A DNA stretch of 64,000 nt from Rhodocaloribacter litoris (GCF_011682235.2 NZ_CP076718.1:3396400-3460399), one strand, 5' to 3'; positions 17,384 to 25,930 are shown, counted from the first letter of the stretch. Notes: generated by a model from the letters alone, not told the origin. Numbers and translations: made by a program.

Positions 17384-18535
17384 TCAGACGCTGTGCGAGA
17401 GCATGCGCTCCCGGACGCGCTCGTAGTAGGCCTCGTAGAGCGGGACGATGTGGCGCACGTCGAACGTGTTCACCGCCCGGGCCCGGGCGGCCTTCGCCAT
17501 GCGGGCATGCAGCGCCTCATCCAGGAGGATTTCCCGTGTGCGGGCCGTGAAGGCCTCGATGTCGCCGAGGGGGCAGAGGAAGCCCGTCTCGCCGTCGACG
17601 ACGAGTTCGGGCAGTCCGCCGATGTTGCTGGCCACGACCGGCACCTCGCACGCCATGGCTTCGAGCGCCGCCAGGCCGAACGTCTCGGAGCCGCTGGGCA
17701 TCAGAAACACGTCGGCGATGGAGAGAATCTCCTCGACCGGCTCCTGCTTGCCCAGAAAGCGGATGTCCTCGTAGACGCCGCGTTGCCGGGCCAGGTGCTC
17801 GGTGGGAACGCGGTCCGGGCCGTCCCCGACCAGGATCAGCTTCACCGGAAGGTTTTCCGACCGGAGCCGGTGGAAGACCTCCACCACCTCCGGAGCACGC
17901 TTGACGGGGCGGAAGTTGGACACGTGCACCAGCAGTTTTTCCCCCTTCGGGCAGATCGCCTGCTTGAAGTGCTCCTTGTTGGTCCGCCGAAACCGCCGGG
18001 TGTCGATAAAGTTGGGGATCACCTCGATCTCGGCCGTGACGCCGCCGCAGCAGCAGAGCGTCTCCTGACGCAGGTATTCCGAAACGGCCGTCACGCCGTC
18101 CGACCGGTTGATCGAGTAACTGACCACGGGGGCGAAGGAGGGATCCCGCCCGACGATGGTGATGTCGGTGCCGTGGAGCGTGGTCACGACCGGAACGTGG
18201 AGGCCTTCGGTGGCCAGGATGTCCCGGGCGAGCACGGCGCTGGTGGCGTGCGGGATCGCATAGTGCACGTGCAGCAGGTCCAGCCGCTCGTACTTCACCA
18301 CGTCCACCATTTTGCTCGTCAGGTTGAGCGTGTAGGGCGGGTACTCGAAGAGCGGGTAGGCATTGACGTTCACCTCATGGAAGAAGATGTTTTCCTGCAC
18401 GCTTCCGAGCCGGAACGGCATGGAATAGGCGATGAAGTGAATCTGGTGCCCGCGCGCGGCAAGGGCCTTGCCCAGCTCGGTGGCGACGACGCCGCTTCCG
18501 CCGTAGACGGGATAGCACGTGATGCCGATTTTCAT
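17384..18535 (-). CDS. bshA: N-acetyl-alpha-D-glucosaminyl L-malate synthase BshA
   Basis: 383-residue GT4-family glycosyltransferase that joins UDP-GlcNAc and L-malate, the first step of bacillithiol synthesis. The protein opens with KIGITCYPVYGGSGVVATELG, the BshA nucleotide-binding start. It contains HVHYAIPHA, TTLHGTDITIVG and, near the C-terminus, the GT4 donor motif SGSETFGLAALEAMA. Length matches the family. The ATG at 18535 is placed by homology; the open frame extends further upstream without similarity. bshB and bshC are not in the window. Confidence 0.95.
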   Translation of the reverse strand: MKIGITCYPVYGGSGVVATELGKALAARGHQIHFIAYSMPFRLGSVQENIFFHEVNVNAYPLFEYPPYTLNLTSKMVDVVKYERLDLLHVHYAIPHATSAVLARDILATEGLHVPVVTTLHGTDITIVGRDPSFAPVVSYSINRSDGVTAVSEYLRQETLCCCGGVTAEIEVIPNFIDTRRFRRTNKEHFKQAICPKGEKLLVHVSNFRPVKRAPEVVEVFHRLRSENLPVKLILVGDGPDRVPTEHLARQRGVYEDIRFLGKQEPVEEILSIADVFLMPSGSETFGLAALEAMACEVPVVASNIGGLPELVVDGETGFLCPLGDIEAFTARTREILLDEALHARMAKAARARAVNTFDVRHIVPLYEAYYERVRERMLSHSV

Positions 18536-18665
18536 GCGACGGCGGGTTGGGTGGATGCAACGGGGCCGGCAATCTTTCCCATGAACGCGACGTCCGGGTA
18601 CAGGTTGCAACGGCCGGTTGTTACGAGGCCCCGGCTGTTGTGCGGCTTTTGTCTCACGAAGCGGA

Positions 18666-18692
18666 TTGCCACGGCGCCGTTTGGTATACTTG
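18666..18692 (+). promoter_or_regulatory. Candidate promoter of the outer-membrane barrel gene
   Basis: TATACTTG (18685-18692) matches the Bacteroidota -7 consensus TAnnTTTG at all but one position. A TTG (18666-18668) lies 16 bp upstream. The site sits 48 bp before the ATG at 18741. TTGGTAT is repeated at 18681 and 18693, which could be part of an operator. Confidence 0.3.
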
Positions 18693-18740
18693 TTGGTATG
18701 TTGGTTTGCGTCCTTTCGTATCTCATCCCTGACCCGAACC

Positions 18741-19367
18741 ATGCGACGAACACTTCTCTGGATCCTGGGAGCCGGCCTGCTGATGCTGGGTACGACGAGG
18801 CCTTCACGGGCACAGCTCGTCGTCGCTGCCGGCCTCAACTTCGACGATATCACGGACATCGAGGTGCTCGACCGGGAAGCCACCTTCGAGAACGCTACGG
18901 GGTGGCATCTGGGCGTGCTTTACGACATCGCCCTGGGGCCCGTTGCCCTGCGGCCCGGCGTCATCTACCGGGACATGAGCAACGTCGAGTTTGACCTTGC
19001 CGGCATGCCCGAGCACTTCGGCTTCGACGTGAGCATGATCGACGTCCCCATCGATGTGCGTTTCCGGCTGGCCGCCACCCCCCTGGTCAAGCCCTATGCG
19101 ACGGTGGGGCCGGTCTTCAGCTTCGTCTCGAACGTCGATGAGGAGTTCGAGGATGCCGTGGAGGATTTCCGGCTCTCCGCCGACGTGGGGGTGGGCCTGG
19201 AACTGGCGATCCCGGGGCTGGGCCTGCGGCTCTATCCCGAGCTGCGCTATGCCTTCGGCGTCTCGAAGTTCATCAACGACGAGTTCACCCTCCTCGGGCA
19301 GCAGGTCCGGGCGGAAGAGTCGGCCCGGTTGAACTCGTTCATGCTCCGGCTCGGGGTCGGGCTGTAG
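18741..19367 (+). CDS. Small outer-membrane beta-barrel protein
   Basis: 208-residue protein with a signal peptide (LLWILGAGLLMLG...SRAQ), then alternating beta strands with glycine-rich turns ending in GVGL. This fits an eight-stranded OmpA/OmpX-like or 'outer membrane beta-barrel' family porin. No peptidoglycan-binding domain is present. It is divergent from bshA and convergent with the SleB-like gene, so it appears monocistronic. The ATG at 18741 is the first codon of the signal peptide; the open frame upstream has no such sequence. Function is unknown. Confidence 0.75.
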   Translation: MRRTLLWILGAGLLMLGTTRPSRAQLVVAAGLNFDDITDIEVLDREATFENATGWHLGVLYDIALGPVALRPGVIYRDMSNVEFDLAGMPEHFGFDVSMIDVPIDVRFRLAATPLVKPYATVGPVFSFVSNVDEEFEDAVEDFRLSADVGVGLELAIPGLGLRLYPELRYAFGVSKFINDEFTLLGQQVRAEESARLNSFMLRLGVGL

Positions 19368-19436
19368 GGTATGCCGCTTCGGGCCGGTGGAAAAAATCTT
19401 CGGCCCGGAAGCCTATCCCGCCCGGAGGCACGGTCG

Positions 19437-19474
19437 AAAAAAAGGGCACGCTTCGGTTCGGAAGCGTGCCCTTT
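19437..19474 (-). terminator. Strong rho-independent terminator of the SleB-like gene
   Basis: A perfect 14-bp stem (AAAGGGCACGCTTC at 19441-19454, pairing with 19461-19474) has a 6-nt loop. Reading the minus strand, it is followed by a run of seven T (19443-19437). It ends the leftward gene and could also stop rightward transcription from the barrel gene, though with a shorter U-tract. Confidence 0.85.
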
Positions 19475-19499
19475 GCATGGTTGGTTTCGGTGCGGCCCG

Positions 19500-20168
19500 C
19501 TACGAGACGCCCTCGAAGAAGCGGAAACGCCGTTCGTCGATCTCGTACCGCCGGTTCGGGCGGATCGGCTCACGCCCCAGCGCCCAGTTCGGGTGCGGGA
19601 CGTCGCCCAGCGACCGCTCGCTGTAGAAGTGGCGTGTGTGCAGGGAGAACGGGCGCAGCGAGTCGGGCGCATGGCGCACGTAATGCGCGATCCAGAGCGC
19701 CCGCTGCCAGCCCGGCACGTTGGATTCGGGCGTGAGGCTCATGTAGAAGTCCCGTTTGTAGTAGCCGGGCCGGAACGCGCTGAACTGGTAAGGATCCAGC
19801 ACCACGTCCCGGTAGGTCTGCCGGCCGCGATACTGCGTCTCGACGCGGTTGCGCACCACCCAGGCAATGAGTTCCTGCTCTTCCGGCCGCTTCGATTCGG
19901 AGAAGATGCAGCGGGCCAGCCAGAGGGTTTCGGTGTCGATCAGGTCAGGGGGAAGCGGCGCGAGCCGCCTGGGATTGCGAAGGATCTCTTCTATCGGAGG
20001 TATCCGGAGGGAGGCGGTCGGGATCGCCGTGCTGTCCGGGATGGCCAGGCTATCGGCGCGCGGCGGGGTGCCGGCACCGGAAGCCGCCAGGCCGACGAGA
20101 CCTCCACTCAATGCAATCACACCCGCGAAAAGGGAAGGCACGGCAAAGGCCGTAAGCTTCTTTCGCAT
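19500..20168 (-). CDS. SleB-like cell wall hydrolase domain protein
   Basis: 222-residue protein with a hydrophobic signal/anchor segment (VPSLFAGVIALSGGLVGLAAS) and, from about residue 85, a SleB/Hydrolase_2-like domain: LARCIFSESKRPEEQELIAWVVRNRV with the conserved glutamate, then FSAFRPG. Such domains cleave peptidoglycan glycan strands; a transglycosylase-type activity is likely. The ATG at 20168 is chosen because AGGAG lies 5 bp before it; another in-frame ATG at 20192 lacks this. The domain is short, so partial loss of the catalytic part is possible. It follows a long leader containing inverted repeats. Confidence 0.75.
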   Translation of the reverse strand: MRKKLTAFAVPSLFAGVIALSGGLVGLAASGAGTPPRADSLAIPDSTAIPTASLRIPPIEEILRNPRRLAPLPPDLIDTETLWLARCIFSESKRPEEQELIAWVVRNRVETQYRGRQTYRDVVLDPYQFSAFRPGYYKRDFYMSLTPESNVPGWQRALWIAHYVRHAPDSLRPFSLHTRHFYSERSLGDVPHPNWALGREPIRPNRRYEIDERRFRFFEGVS

Positions 20169-20199
20169 GGGCTCCTGCGGTTGGTTCAACATAAAGAAA

Positions 20200-20228
20200 T
20201 CGTCACCTTAAGGTCGTTAAGGTGACGA
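20200..20228. repeat. Perfect 12-bp inverted repeat, 5-bp spacer (operator or leader hairpin)
   Basis: TCGTCACCTTAA (20200-20211) is mirrored by TTAAGGTGACGA (20217-20228) with spacer GGTCG. It lies 31 bp upstream of the SleB-like start codon, in its probable leader. There is no U-tract, so it is not a standard terminator. A repressor operator or an RNA hairpin are both possible. Confidence 0.75.
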
Positions 20229-20232
20229 CGAG

Positions 20233-20249
20233 CGTGTGCTTACCACACG
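20233..20249. repeat. 6-bp inverted repeat next to the larger palindrome
   Basis: CGTGTG and CACACG flank a 5-bp spacer, 4 bp after the previous repeat. The two together look like tandem protein-binding sites. Confidence 0.5.
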
Positions 20250-20560
20250 ATGACGTCCTACGGAAACACCATCCGGGTGTTCTGATCTGAAAATAAAATT
20301 CAAATCCTTGAAAAACAGTCGTGTGAAAGATATGCGACACTTTATTCACCCCCCGTTCATCCGGTGTTCACGTCGTATTGGAGCGTCGGGGGAGGGGCCG
20401 TGCCGTATGCCCGTGTGCCGGGGATGCTTTTGCATGGACGGATCGTAGGGTGCGATTTGTCTTGTGTGCGTCCGGTTCGACCTGCCCGGGGTCGAAACCG
20501 GCGAGCCTCCCCGGCGTTGCCCTGCGGTTCAACGTCCTGTCGTATCAGACCGGTTCCCGG

Positions 20561-21778
20561 ATGGCTTTTCGGATCCTTGCCGACGAAAACATTCCCTTTG
20601 TGCGTGAGGCGTTCGGGGCTTTCGGCGAGGTGCGCCTGGTGCCGGGCCGGTGCATCCGCCGGGACGTGCTCCGTGCGGTGGACGTCCTGCTGGTGCGCAG
20701 TGTCACCCCGGTGGGGGCCGCGCTGCTCGCGGGTACGCCGGTGCGTTTCGTCGGCACGGCTACGATCGGGACGGATCACGTGGACGTGGACTGGCTCCGG
20801 CGGGAGGGGATCGCGTTTGCCCATGCGCCGGGTTCCAACGCCGGGTCCGTCGTCGAGTACGTGCTGGCGGCGCTGCTCCGGCTGGCGGTGCGGCGGGGGG
20901 TGGCGCTGCGCGGGCGGACGGCGGGGATCGTAGGGTGTGGTCACATCGGGGGGCGGCTGGTCGGGCGGCTCCGGGCGCTCGGGATGGAGGTGCTCGTGAA
21001 CGACCCGCCCCTGGTCGAGGCCCTTGCGCGGGGGGAGCGGCCGCCGGCCTGCCCGCTGCGGGAAGGGGACCTCCACTTCGTCCCGTTCGACGAGGTGCTG
21101 GCCACGGCCGACGTGCTCTCGTTGCACGTGCCGCTCACCCGCTCGGGGCCGTATGCCACGGACCACCTCATCGACGCGGCGGCGCTGGCCCGGATGAAGC
21201 CCGGCGCCTGGCTCGTCAACACGGCGCGCGGGGCCGTGGTGGACGGTGCCGCGCTGCAGGAAGCCCTGCGGCAGGGAACGATCGGGGCCGCCGTGCTCGA
21301 CGTGTGGGAAGGCGAGCCGGCACCCGACCCGGCGCTGATCGCCCGCGTGGATCTGGGTACCCCCCACATCGCCGGCTATTCGTACGACGGAAAGGTAGCC
21401 GGCACGGTGATGCTGTACCGGGCGTTCACGGCGCATTTCGGCCTGGCGCCCGCCTGGGATGCCGGGACGGCGCTGGCGCCCGCTCCCACCGACCGCCTCA
21501 CCCTCACCCCGCCGGACCCCGCGCTGGACGAGACCGCCTGGCTCGATGCCGTCGTCCGGCAGATGTACGACATCGAGGCGGACGACCGGCGGTTTCGTCC
21601 CCTGGCAACCCTGCCGCCGCCCGAGCGGGCCGAGCACTTTTCCTTGCTGCGTAAGACGTACCCCCGTCGCCGTGCTTTCGCCTGCCACACCCTGCCCGCC
21701 GCCGTACCCGGGGCCTATCGGACGGCGCTCACGCACGGGCTGGGGGTGCGCCTGCCGGACGAGGCGGAGGGGCCCTGA
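20561..21778 (+). CDS. pdxB: 4-phosphoerythronate dehydrogenase PdxB
   Basis: 405-residue NAD-dependent dehydrogenase of the D-2-hydroxyacid family; it oxidises 4-phosphoerythronate in the DXP-dependent pyridoxal phosphate pathway. The opening (RILADENIPFVREAF) and the ATIGTDHVD motif are specific for PdxB. The nucleotide-binding motif GCGHIGGR, the arginine of NTARGAVVD (R223), the glutamate of GEPAPD and the histidine of TPHIAGYS (H269) form the active site. The C-terminal PdxB dimerisation domain is present. The ATG at 20561 follows homology; the frame upstream has no similarity. pdxJ, another gene of the pathway, lies about 5 kb away. It is convergent with the STAND gene, 35 bp apart. Confidence 0.93.
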   Translation: MAFRILADENIPFVREAFGAFGEVRLVPGRCIRRDVLRAVDVLLVRSVTPVGAALLAGTPVRFVGTATIGTDHVDVDWLRREGIAFAHAPGSNAGSVVEYVLAALLRLAVRRGVALRGRTAGIVGCGHIGGRLVGRLRALGMEVLVNDPPLVEALARGERPPACPLREGDLHFVPFDEVLATADVLSLHVPLTRSGPYATDHLIDAAALARMKPGAWLVNTARGAVVDGAALQEALRQGTIGAAVLDVWEGEPAPDPALIARVDLGTPHIAGYSYDGKVAGTVMLYRAFTAHFGLAPAWDAGTALAPAPTDRLTLTPPDPALDETAWLDAVVRQMYDIEADDRRFRPLATLPPPERAEHFSLLRKTYPRRRAFACHTLPAAVPGAYRTALTHGLGVRLPDEAEGP

Positions 21779-21813
21779 AACATCCGGGCGGGCAGGGGCG
21801 AGGGGACGGCGAC

Positions 21814-24741
21814 TCAGAAGAGCTTACCGAACCGTCGGGCCTCGATCAGCCGGTAAATGTCGAACAGGTTGAGTCCCAGCGTCAGCTGCACGAACGTCTG
21901 GTGACCCCGGCTGAAGAAGGAGGCATCGACGTTTTGGACGCGCCCGGCATGGAGGGTGTAATGCACCAGCCCGCGTTCGTAGATCAGCGTCAGCCCGAAG
22001 AGGCGTTCGTCCGTGTTGGCCGACTGGAGCGATTCGAGGGCCACGCGGAAGACACCGCTGGTGACGGGGCCCCGGTGGGTTTCGCCGAGGCGGTAGGAAA
22101 GGCGCAGCCCCGCGAAGTTGGCGCTGCGGATGTCTTCGAAGCGGGCTCCCGTGACGGCAAACGAGGGACCGAAGCGGAAATGCCCGCCGATGAGGTCGAA
22201 GCCGATGTCGAAGTTGATCCGGGGCCAGAGGATCGGGGTGAAGTCGCCGCCGTCGCTCAGAAGGAAGCCGGGGCTTGGCAGTTCGAGCGTGACGGCGGGG
22301 ACCTCTACCGGGGCGTAGTAGTCGATCGATTCGATGGCGGCGCGGCGCCCGAACGAACGCTGGCCGCCGGCCTTGTAGGTGCGTTCGAGTTCGTTCAGCA
22401 CGGCGATCTGGCCCGGGTCATTGCCGAGCCGTTCCCACAGCGGCCAGGCCGAGGCATACGCCGTGAGGGAGGCTTCGTAGGCGTCCGCCTTTTCCGAAGG
22501 CTTCGTGGCCGGGAGCGCGTTGCCCTTTTTGCGTAGCATGGCCCCTCGTTTCATGTGGAGCCGTGCCCGGGTTTCTTCTGAGGGGGCGTCGGCGAGGGCC
22601 TCGTCGTAGTGGGCCAGCGCCCGGTCGTACCGGGCGAGGCCGGTCTGGCGTTGTCCCTGCTCGGCCAGGGCATCCCCCCAGGCGCCGTACACGTCCCCGA
22701 GCTGCTCGACGATGTCGGTCCGATTGCCTTTGCCGCGGGTGAGTTGGAAGTCGAAGGCGGTCTGGAGTGAGTCCCGGGCCTGTGCGAATCGTCGCATCCT
22801 GAGCAGGATGTCGCCCGTGAGGATGAGGGCCCGGGCCACACCGGCGGGTCGCCGGGCGAAGCGGTAGAGGCTGTCGGCTTGCTGTGCCAGGGTCAGGGTA
22901 TGGTGCAGGCCGGGCGTGCCTGCGTCGAGGGACCGGGCGGCATCGTCCATGAGGTCGTCGGCCTCCCGTCCGGCCCGTTCGCGGGCGAGCAGGGATTGTG
23001 TTCGTGTCAGGAGGCCGTCCGTCACGGCGAGCAGGCTGTCCGTCGTGGCCCGGGCGGTTTCCGCCTCGCGGCGGCGGTACTCGGCGAGCCGGAGGGCCAT
23101 GCCCAGGGAGTCGAGCAGTCCCTGCTGCCGGAAGGCCAGGCGCTGGATCGCCAGGCGCTGGGTTTCCGAGGTGTGCAGGTTGGCGGCCAGGACGCGGCCC
23201 AGGGAGTCGGCGTGTTCCTTCTCGACGGTCAGCGCGGCCAGCGTGCCTTTCAACTCGTCGTTGAGGTGGGAGGATTGCTGGAGGAGGGTCTGGATGCTGT
23301 CGCGGGCGGCGGCCAGGCGTTCGGCGGCGGCGACGGCCCGGCGCTGCTGGTCGAAGGCATAGGCGGAAGCCAGCAAGGCGAGGCCCAGGGCAACGAGGGC
23401 GGCGATGGCCAGGCGTTTGTTTCTCCGGGCGGCCCGCGCCTTCGCCTCGGCCAGGCGGCGCAGGGCCTCGGCTTCGGCTTCGGCGGCCGCCTGGGCCAGC
23501 GTGCGTTGCCGTGCCAGCGCCTCACCCTCCCGCCGGATCAGCGGGATCAGATACTCGCTCGACACCTCGTAGTAATAGGTGCCCCGCTGCGGTTTCTGGT
23601 TGACGAACCGGCGGCGGTCCAGGAAGGCAAACGTGTCCCGGAGGCGTTCCTCGTCCAGCCGGCCTTCGAGGTCCTCTTCGAGAAAGGCCCGGAGCTTGTC
23701 CTCACTGACCACGTCGCGCGTGCCGGACTTGGTGATCAGCCGGCTCAAGAGGAGCACCGCCAGGTAGCGCAGGTCGGGGTCGAGGCGGTCGAGTTCGGCT
23801 TTCCAGAAGTCTTCCAGGATACGCTCGACGCCGCCCTCGGCCTCGTAATGCGTGACGTCGATGACGGGGTGGGTGGCGGCATACCGGTCCCAGAGGCGCC
23901 GGCAGACGATCTGGAGCTGGGTCGGCTGGATCTGCGTCTCTTCACCGGTGCGTGTGAGGTCGGCAATCAGGCGGCCGGCCAGGGCGGGGGTCAGCTGTGC
24001 CGGGAAAGCCGGGCAGGGTTCGCGGCGGTTGCCCGTCTCCGGCCTTCGGAAGGGCCCGCAGATCGCTTCACGTGCCTCGGCTTCGTCCAGCCGGCGCAGT
24101 CGCACGCGGTGGTCGAAGATGCGGGGGTAGGCGGTCGCCAGCGTTTCCAGCTTGCCAAGGAAGTCCTCCCGGATGATCAGGAGCACCTTCACCTTCAACC
24201 CGCTGTTGACCAGGTCGAGGAGGGTAGCCAGGAGCCGGCGTTGCAGGGCCAGCTCTTCGGCCGGGGATGCCTGTTTGCCCTGGCCGAAGAGGGTGAACAG
24301 CTCCTCGAACTGGTCGAAGATCAGAACCGGCCGGACGACCCCGGAGCCGGTTTCGATCAGGTGGCGGAACCGTTCGAGCGAGCATTGCACGGTCGTTCCG
24401 GGGGCATCGCCGGCCAGGAGGGAAGGCAGGTAGACCGGCTGCCCGTCCCGGTCGTCGGTGATGCGCTCGATGGAGAGCGGCTCGTCGGGGAAGGGCATGA
24501 CGCGGAGGCGCTCCGGCTGCATCCCTTCCCGGAGCAGGGCCGGGATCAGCCCCGCATTGATCAGGGACGACTTGCCCGCCCCCGATTCCCCGAAGAGGAT
24601 CACCAGGCGTGAGACCAGGATCTGGGCCAGGAGGGCATCGGTGGCCTCCTCCCGTCCGAAAAAGCACCGCCGGTCCGCATAGCGGAAAGGGTCGACGCCA
24701 CGGTAGGGGGAGGGGGGCGGGAGGTCGTCAGCACGAGTCAT
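21814..24741 (-). CDS. Membrane-anchored nSTAND1-type ATPase with coiled coil, TPR-like region and beta-rich tail
   Basis: 975-residue protein with an unusual architecture. Residues 12-400: nSTAND1-type NTPase with the YRGVDPF...FFGRE entry motif, Walker A GESGAGKS (51-58), Walker B VLIFDQFEELF (139-149), IIREDFLGKL (189-198) and a winged-helix-like end. Residues 405-442: charged helix. Residues 443-462: one transmembrane helix. Residues 463-600: coiled coil. Residues 620-790: helical repeats resembling TPRs. Residues 795-975: glycine- and aromatic-rich beta strands ending in phenylalanine, as in outer-membrane barrels. With the ATPase in the cytoplasm the C-terminal 500 residues would be periplasmic. 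It overlaps the SIR2 gene by 4 bp (24738-24741). STAND ATPases act as ligand-triggered switches; a defence or envelope-sensing role is inferred. No WD40 or protease domain is seen. Confidence 0.82.
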   Translation of the reverse strand: MTRADDLPPPSPYRGVDPFRYADRRCFFGREEATDALLAQILVSRLVILFGESGAGKSSLINAGLIPALLREGMQPERLRVMPFPDEPLSIERITDDRDGQPVYLPSLLAGDAPGTTVQCSLERFRHLIETGSGVVRPVLIFDQFEELFTLFGQGKQASPAEELALQRRLLATLLDLVNSGLKVKVLLIIREDFLGKLETLATAYPRIFDHRVRLRRLDEAEAREAICGPFRRPETGNRREPCPAFPAQLTPALAGRLIADLTRTGEETQIQPTQLQIVCRRLWDRYAATHPVIDVTHYEAEGGVERILEDFWKAELDRLDPDLRYLAVLLLSRLITKSGTRDVVSEDKLRAFLEEDLEGRLDEERLRDTFAFLDRRRFVNQKPQRGTYYYEVSSEYLIPLIRREGEALARQRTLAQAAAEAEAEALRRLAEAKARAARRNKRLAIAALVALGLALLASAYAFDQQRRAVAAAERLAAARDSIQTLLQQSSHLNDELKGTLAALTVEKEHADSLGRVLAANLHTSETQRLAIQRLAFRQQGLLDSLGMALRLAEYRRREAETARATTDSLLAVTDGLLTRTQSLLARERAGREADDLMDDAARSLDAGTPGLHHTLTLAQQADSLYRFARRPAGVARALILTGDILLRMRRFAQARDSLQTAFDFQLTRGKGNRTDIVEQLGDVYGAWGDALAEQGQRQTGLARYDRALAHYDEALADAPSEETRARLHMKRGAMLRKKGNALPATKPSEKADAYEASLTAYASAWPLWERLGNDPGQIAVLNELERTYKAGGQRSFGRRAAIESIDYYAPVEVPAVTLELPSPGFLLSDGGDFTPILWPRINFDIGFDLIGGHFRFGPSFAVTGARFEDIRSANFAGLRLSYRLGETHRGPVTSGVFRVALESLQSANTDERLFGLTLIYERGLVHYTLHAGRVQNVDASFFSRGHQTFVQLTLGLNLFDIYRLIEARRFGKLF

Positions 24742-25640
24742 GGCGGGTAGGCGCGTCCGGTGACGGCTTCATAGAGGGCGGGAACGAACTTCCACAGGTC
24801 GTCTTCGACGAAGCGCACCATCTCCTGAAAAATGGAAACGATGAGCTGGTCGGGATAGGGGTCGATCGAATAGGAGAGCGGCAACGTGGCCGGGTCCAGG
24901 TACCAGCGCATCGTCCGGTAGAGCAAGCGCAGGTTGTAGTCTTTCAGGCTGTAGCCGATGAACAGGACCGGCCAGGTGTTGATGCGGGAACGGATGTTGA
25001 GATGGATCGGGTGCTCCTTCTCATTGCTCATCTTTTCGATGAAGCAAAGGTAGTCTTCCTCCGTGACCACGATGGAGTCCCGGTTTTCGATGTCTCCGTG
25101 GAGCTTGAGCAGGACCGGGTTGCGCTCGGAGGGGTCGAGCGTGACGTATTCGGGGGCCCCGTCGGGGTTGTAGACCTTCACGATCGGGTCTTTTTCGCGT
25201 CCGTCCAGGGTCAGGGCGCGTTTGAGGGCCCGGTCGAAGAGCCGGTCATAGTTGGTCGTGATGATGATGGGGAAAGGAAGGGCGGCCAGCATGTGCAGGG
25301 CCGGGGAGGGGTCGTATTCGATCCGCCCCGTTCCATCGGGCGCGTTGCAGCCCGTGATCTCACGCTGGATGGCCTCGACGAGCCGGCTCCGCGACGTCTG
25401 GATCTGGTAGTAGAGGGAGACGCGCAGGAGATTCCAGGTATCGTCGTACGGGTAGTTGCAGGCACGGGCCAGCCGCCGGGAGAGCTCGGCCCCGCCGGGC
25501 GGGGCGGTCCGGTAGGTGTAGGGACAGCCCGCCGGCGACGGCGCCGAAGCCATGGCGCCGAGAAAGAGAATACACCGCCCCTGGCGAACACTTTCGGCCA
25601 CGTCGGCAAGGTTCGGGATCGGGTATGCGGGGACCTGCAT
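24738..25640 (-). CDS. SIR2-like domain protein (putative NAD hydrolase effector)
   Basis: 300-residue protein consisting almost only of a SIR2-like (SIR2_2) Rossmann domain. Visible motifs are ILFLGAMAS (residues 24-32; the usual GAGAS with Met for the second Gly), TTNYDRLFD with the catalytic-type Asn130, LKLHGD with His181, and GYSLKD (229-234). There is no zinc module, so it is not a protein deacetylase of the classical type. SIR2-like domains of this class in defence systems degrade NAD. The gene overlaps the STAND ATPase gene (ATGA), which suggests effector and sensor are made together. The ATG at 25640 is chosen by the domain start, although no good ribosome binding site precedes it. 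Confidence 0.85.
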   Translation of the reverse strand: MQVPAYPIPNLADVAESVRQGRCILFLGAMASAPSPAGCPYTYRTAPPGGAELSRRLARACNYPYDDTWNLLRVSLYYQIQTSRSRLVEAIQREITGCNAPDGTGRIEYDPSPALHMLAALPFPIIITTNYDRLFDRALKRALTLDGREKDPIVKVYNPDGAPEYVTLDPSERNPVLLKLHGDIENRDSIVVTEEDYLCFIEKMSNEKEHPIHLNIRSRINTWPVLFIGYSLKDYNLRLLYRTMRWYLDPATLPLSYSIDPYPDQLIVSIFQEMVRFVEDDLWKFVPALYEAVTGRAYPP

Positions 25641-25884
25641 GGGCACGCACGTCGGGAAAGGGGTTGAAGGGGACGGTCTACCACACGGTGCAGGGACAGG
25701 ACGCGGCATGCACCCCCGGCACGGTATCCGCGCCACCGGAGCGATCGGAAGACCCGGCCCACCGGGTGACATGAGCGACCCCGTGCGCCGTTTCAGGCAG
25801 GCCGTCCAGGGAGGGCAAAAGCAGGGGATGGCGCGCCGGTCGTTCTTCCGTGATGCCGTGGCGTTGCGGTGCGTGAGGTGTCCG

Positions 25885-25915
25885 TAAAGGTAAAAGATTG
25901 AGGCGGATAATGAAA
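25885..25915 (-). promoter_or_regulatory. Candidate Bacteroidota-type promoter of the SIR2-STAND pair
   Basis: On the minus strand TTTC (25915-25912), 19 bp, then TACCTTTA (25892-25885) resembles TTTG-N19-TAnnTTTG with one mismatch in each box. It lies in the AT-richer part of the 290-bp gap after era. The leader to 25640 would be about 240 nt. Nothing else is recognised in the gap. Confidence 0.3.
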
Positions 25916-25930
25916 GCCGCCCGGCAGGGC

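Larger units (their letters stand above)
20169..20560. other. Divergent intergenic region between the SleB-like gene and pdxB
   Basis: This 392-bp gap has no convincing gene. It contains two inverted repeats (20200-20228 and 20233-20249), an AT-rich stretch around 20285-20345 that contrasts with the GC-rich surroundings, and 200 bp of GC-rich sequence before pdxB. It probably holds the promoters of both divergent genes, but no clear -35/-10 pair was found. Confidence 0.5.

Noticed and set aside
19377-19411. Imperfect hairpin after the outer-membrane barrel gene
   Set aside because: It has a bulge and no U-tract; the adjacent 14-bp-stem terminator explains the region better.
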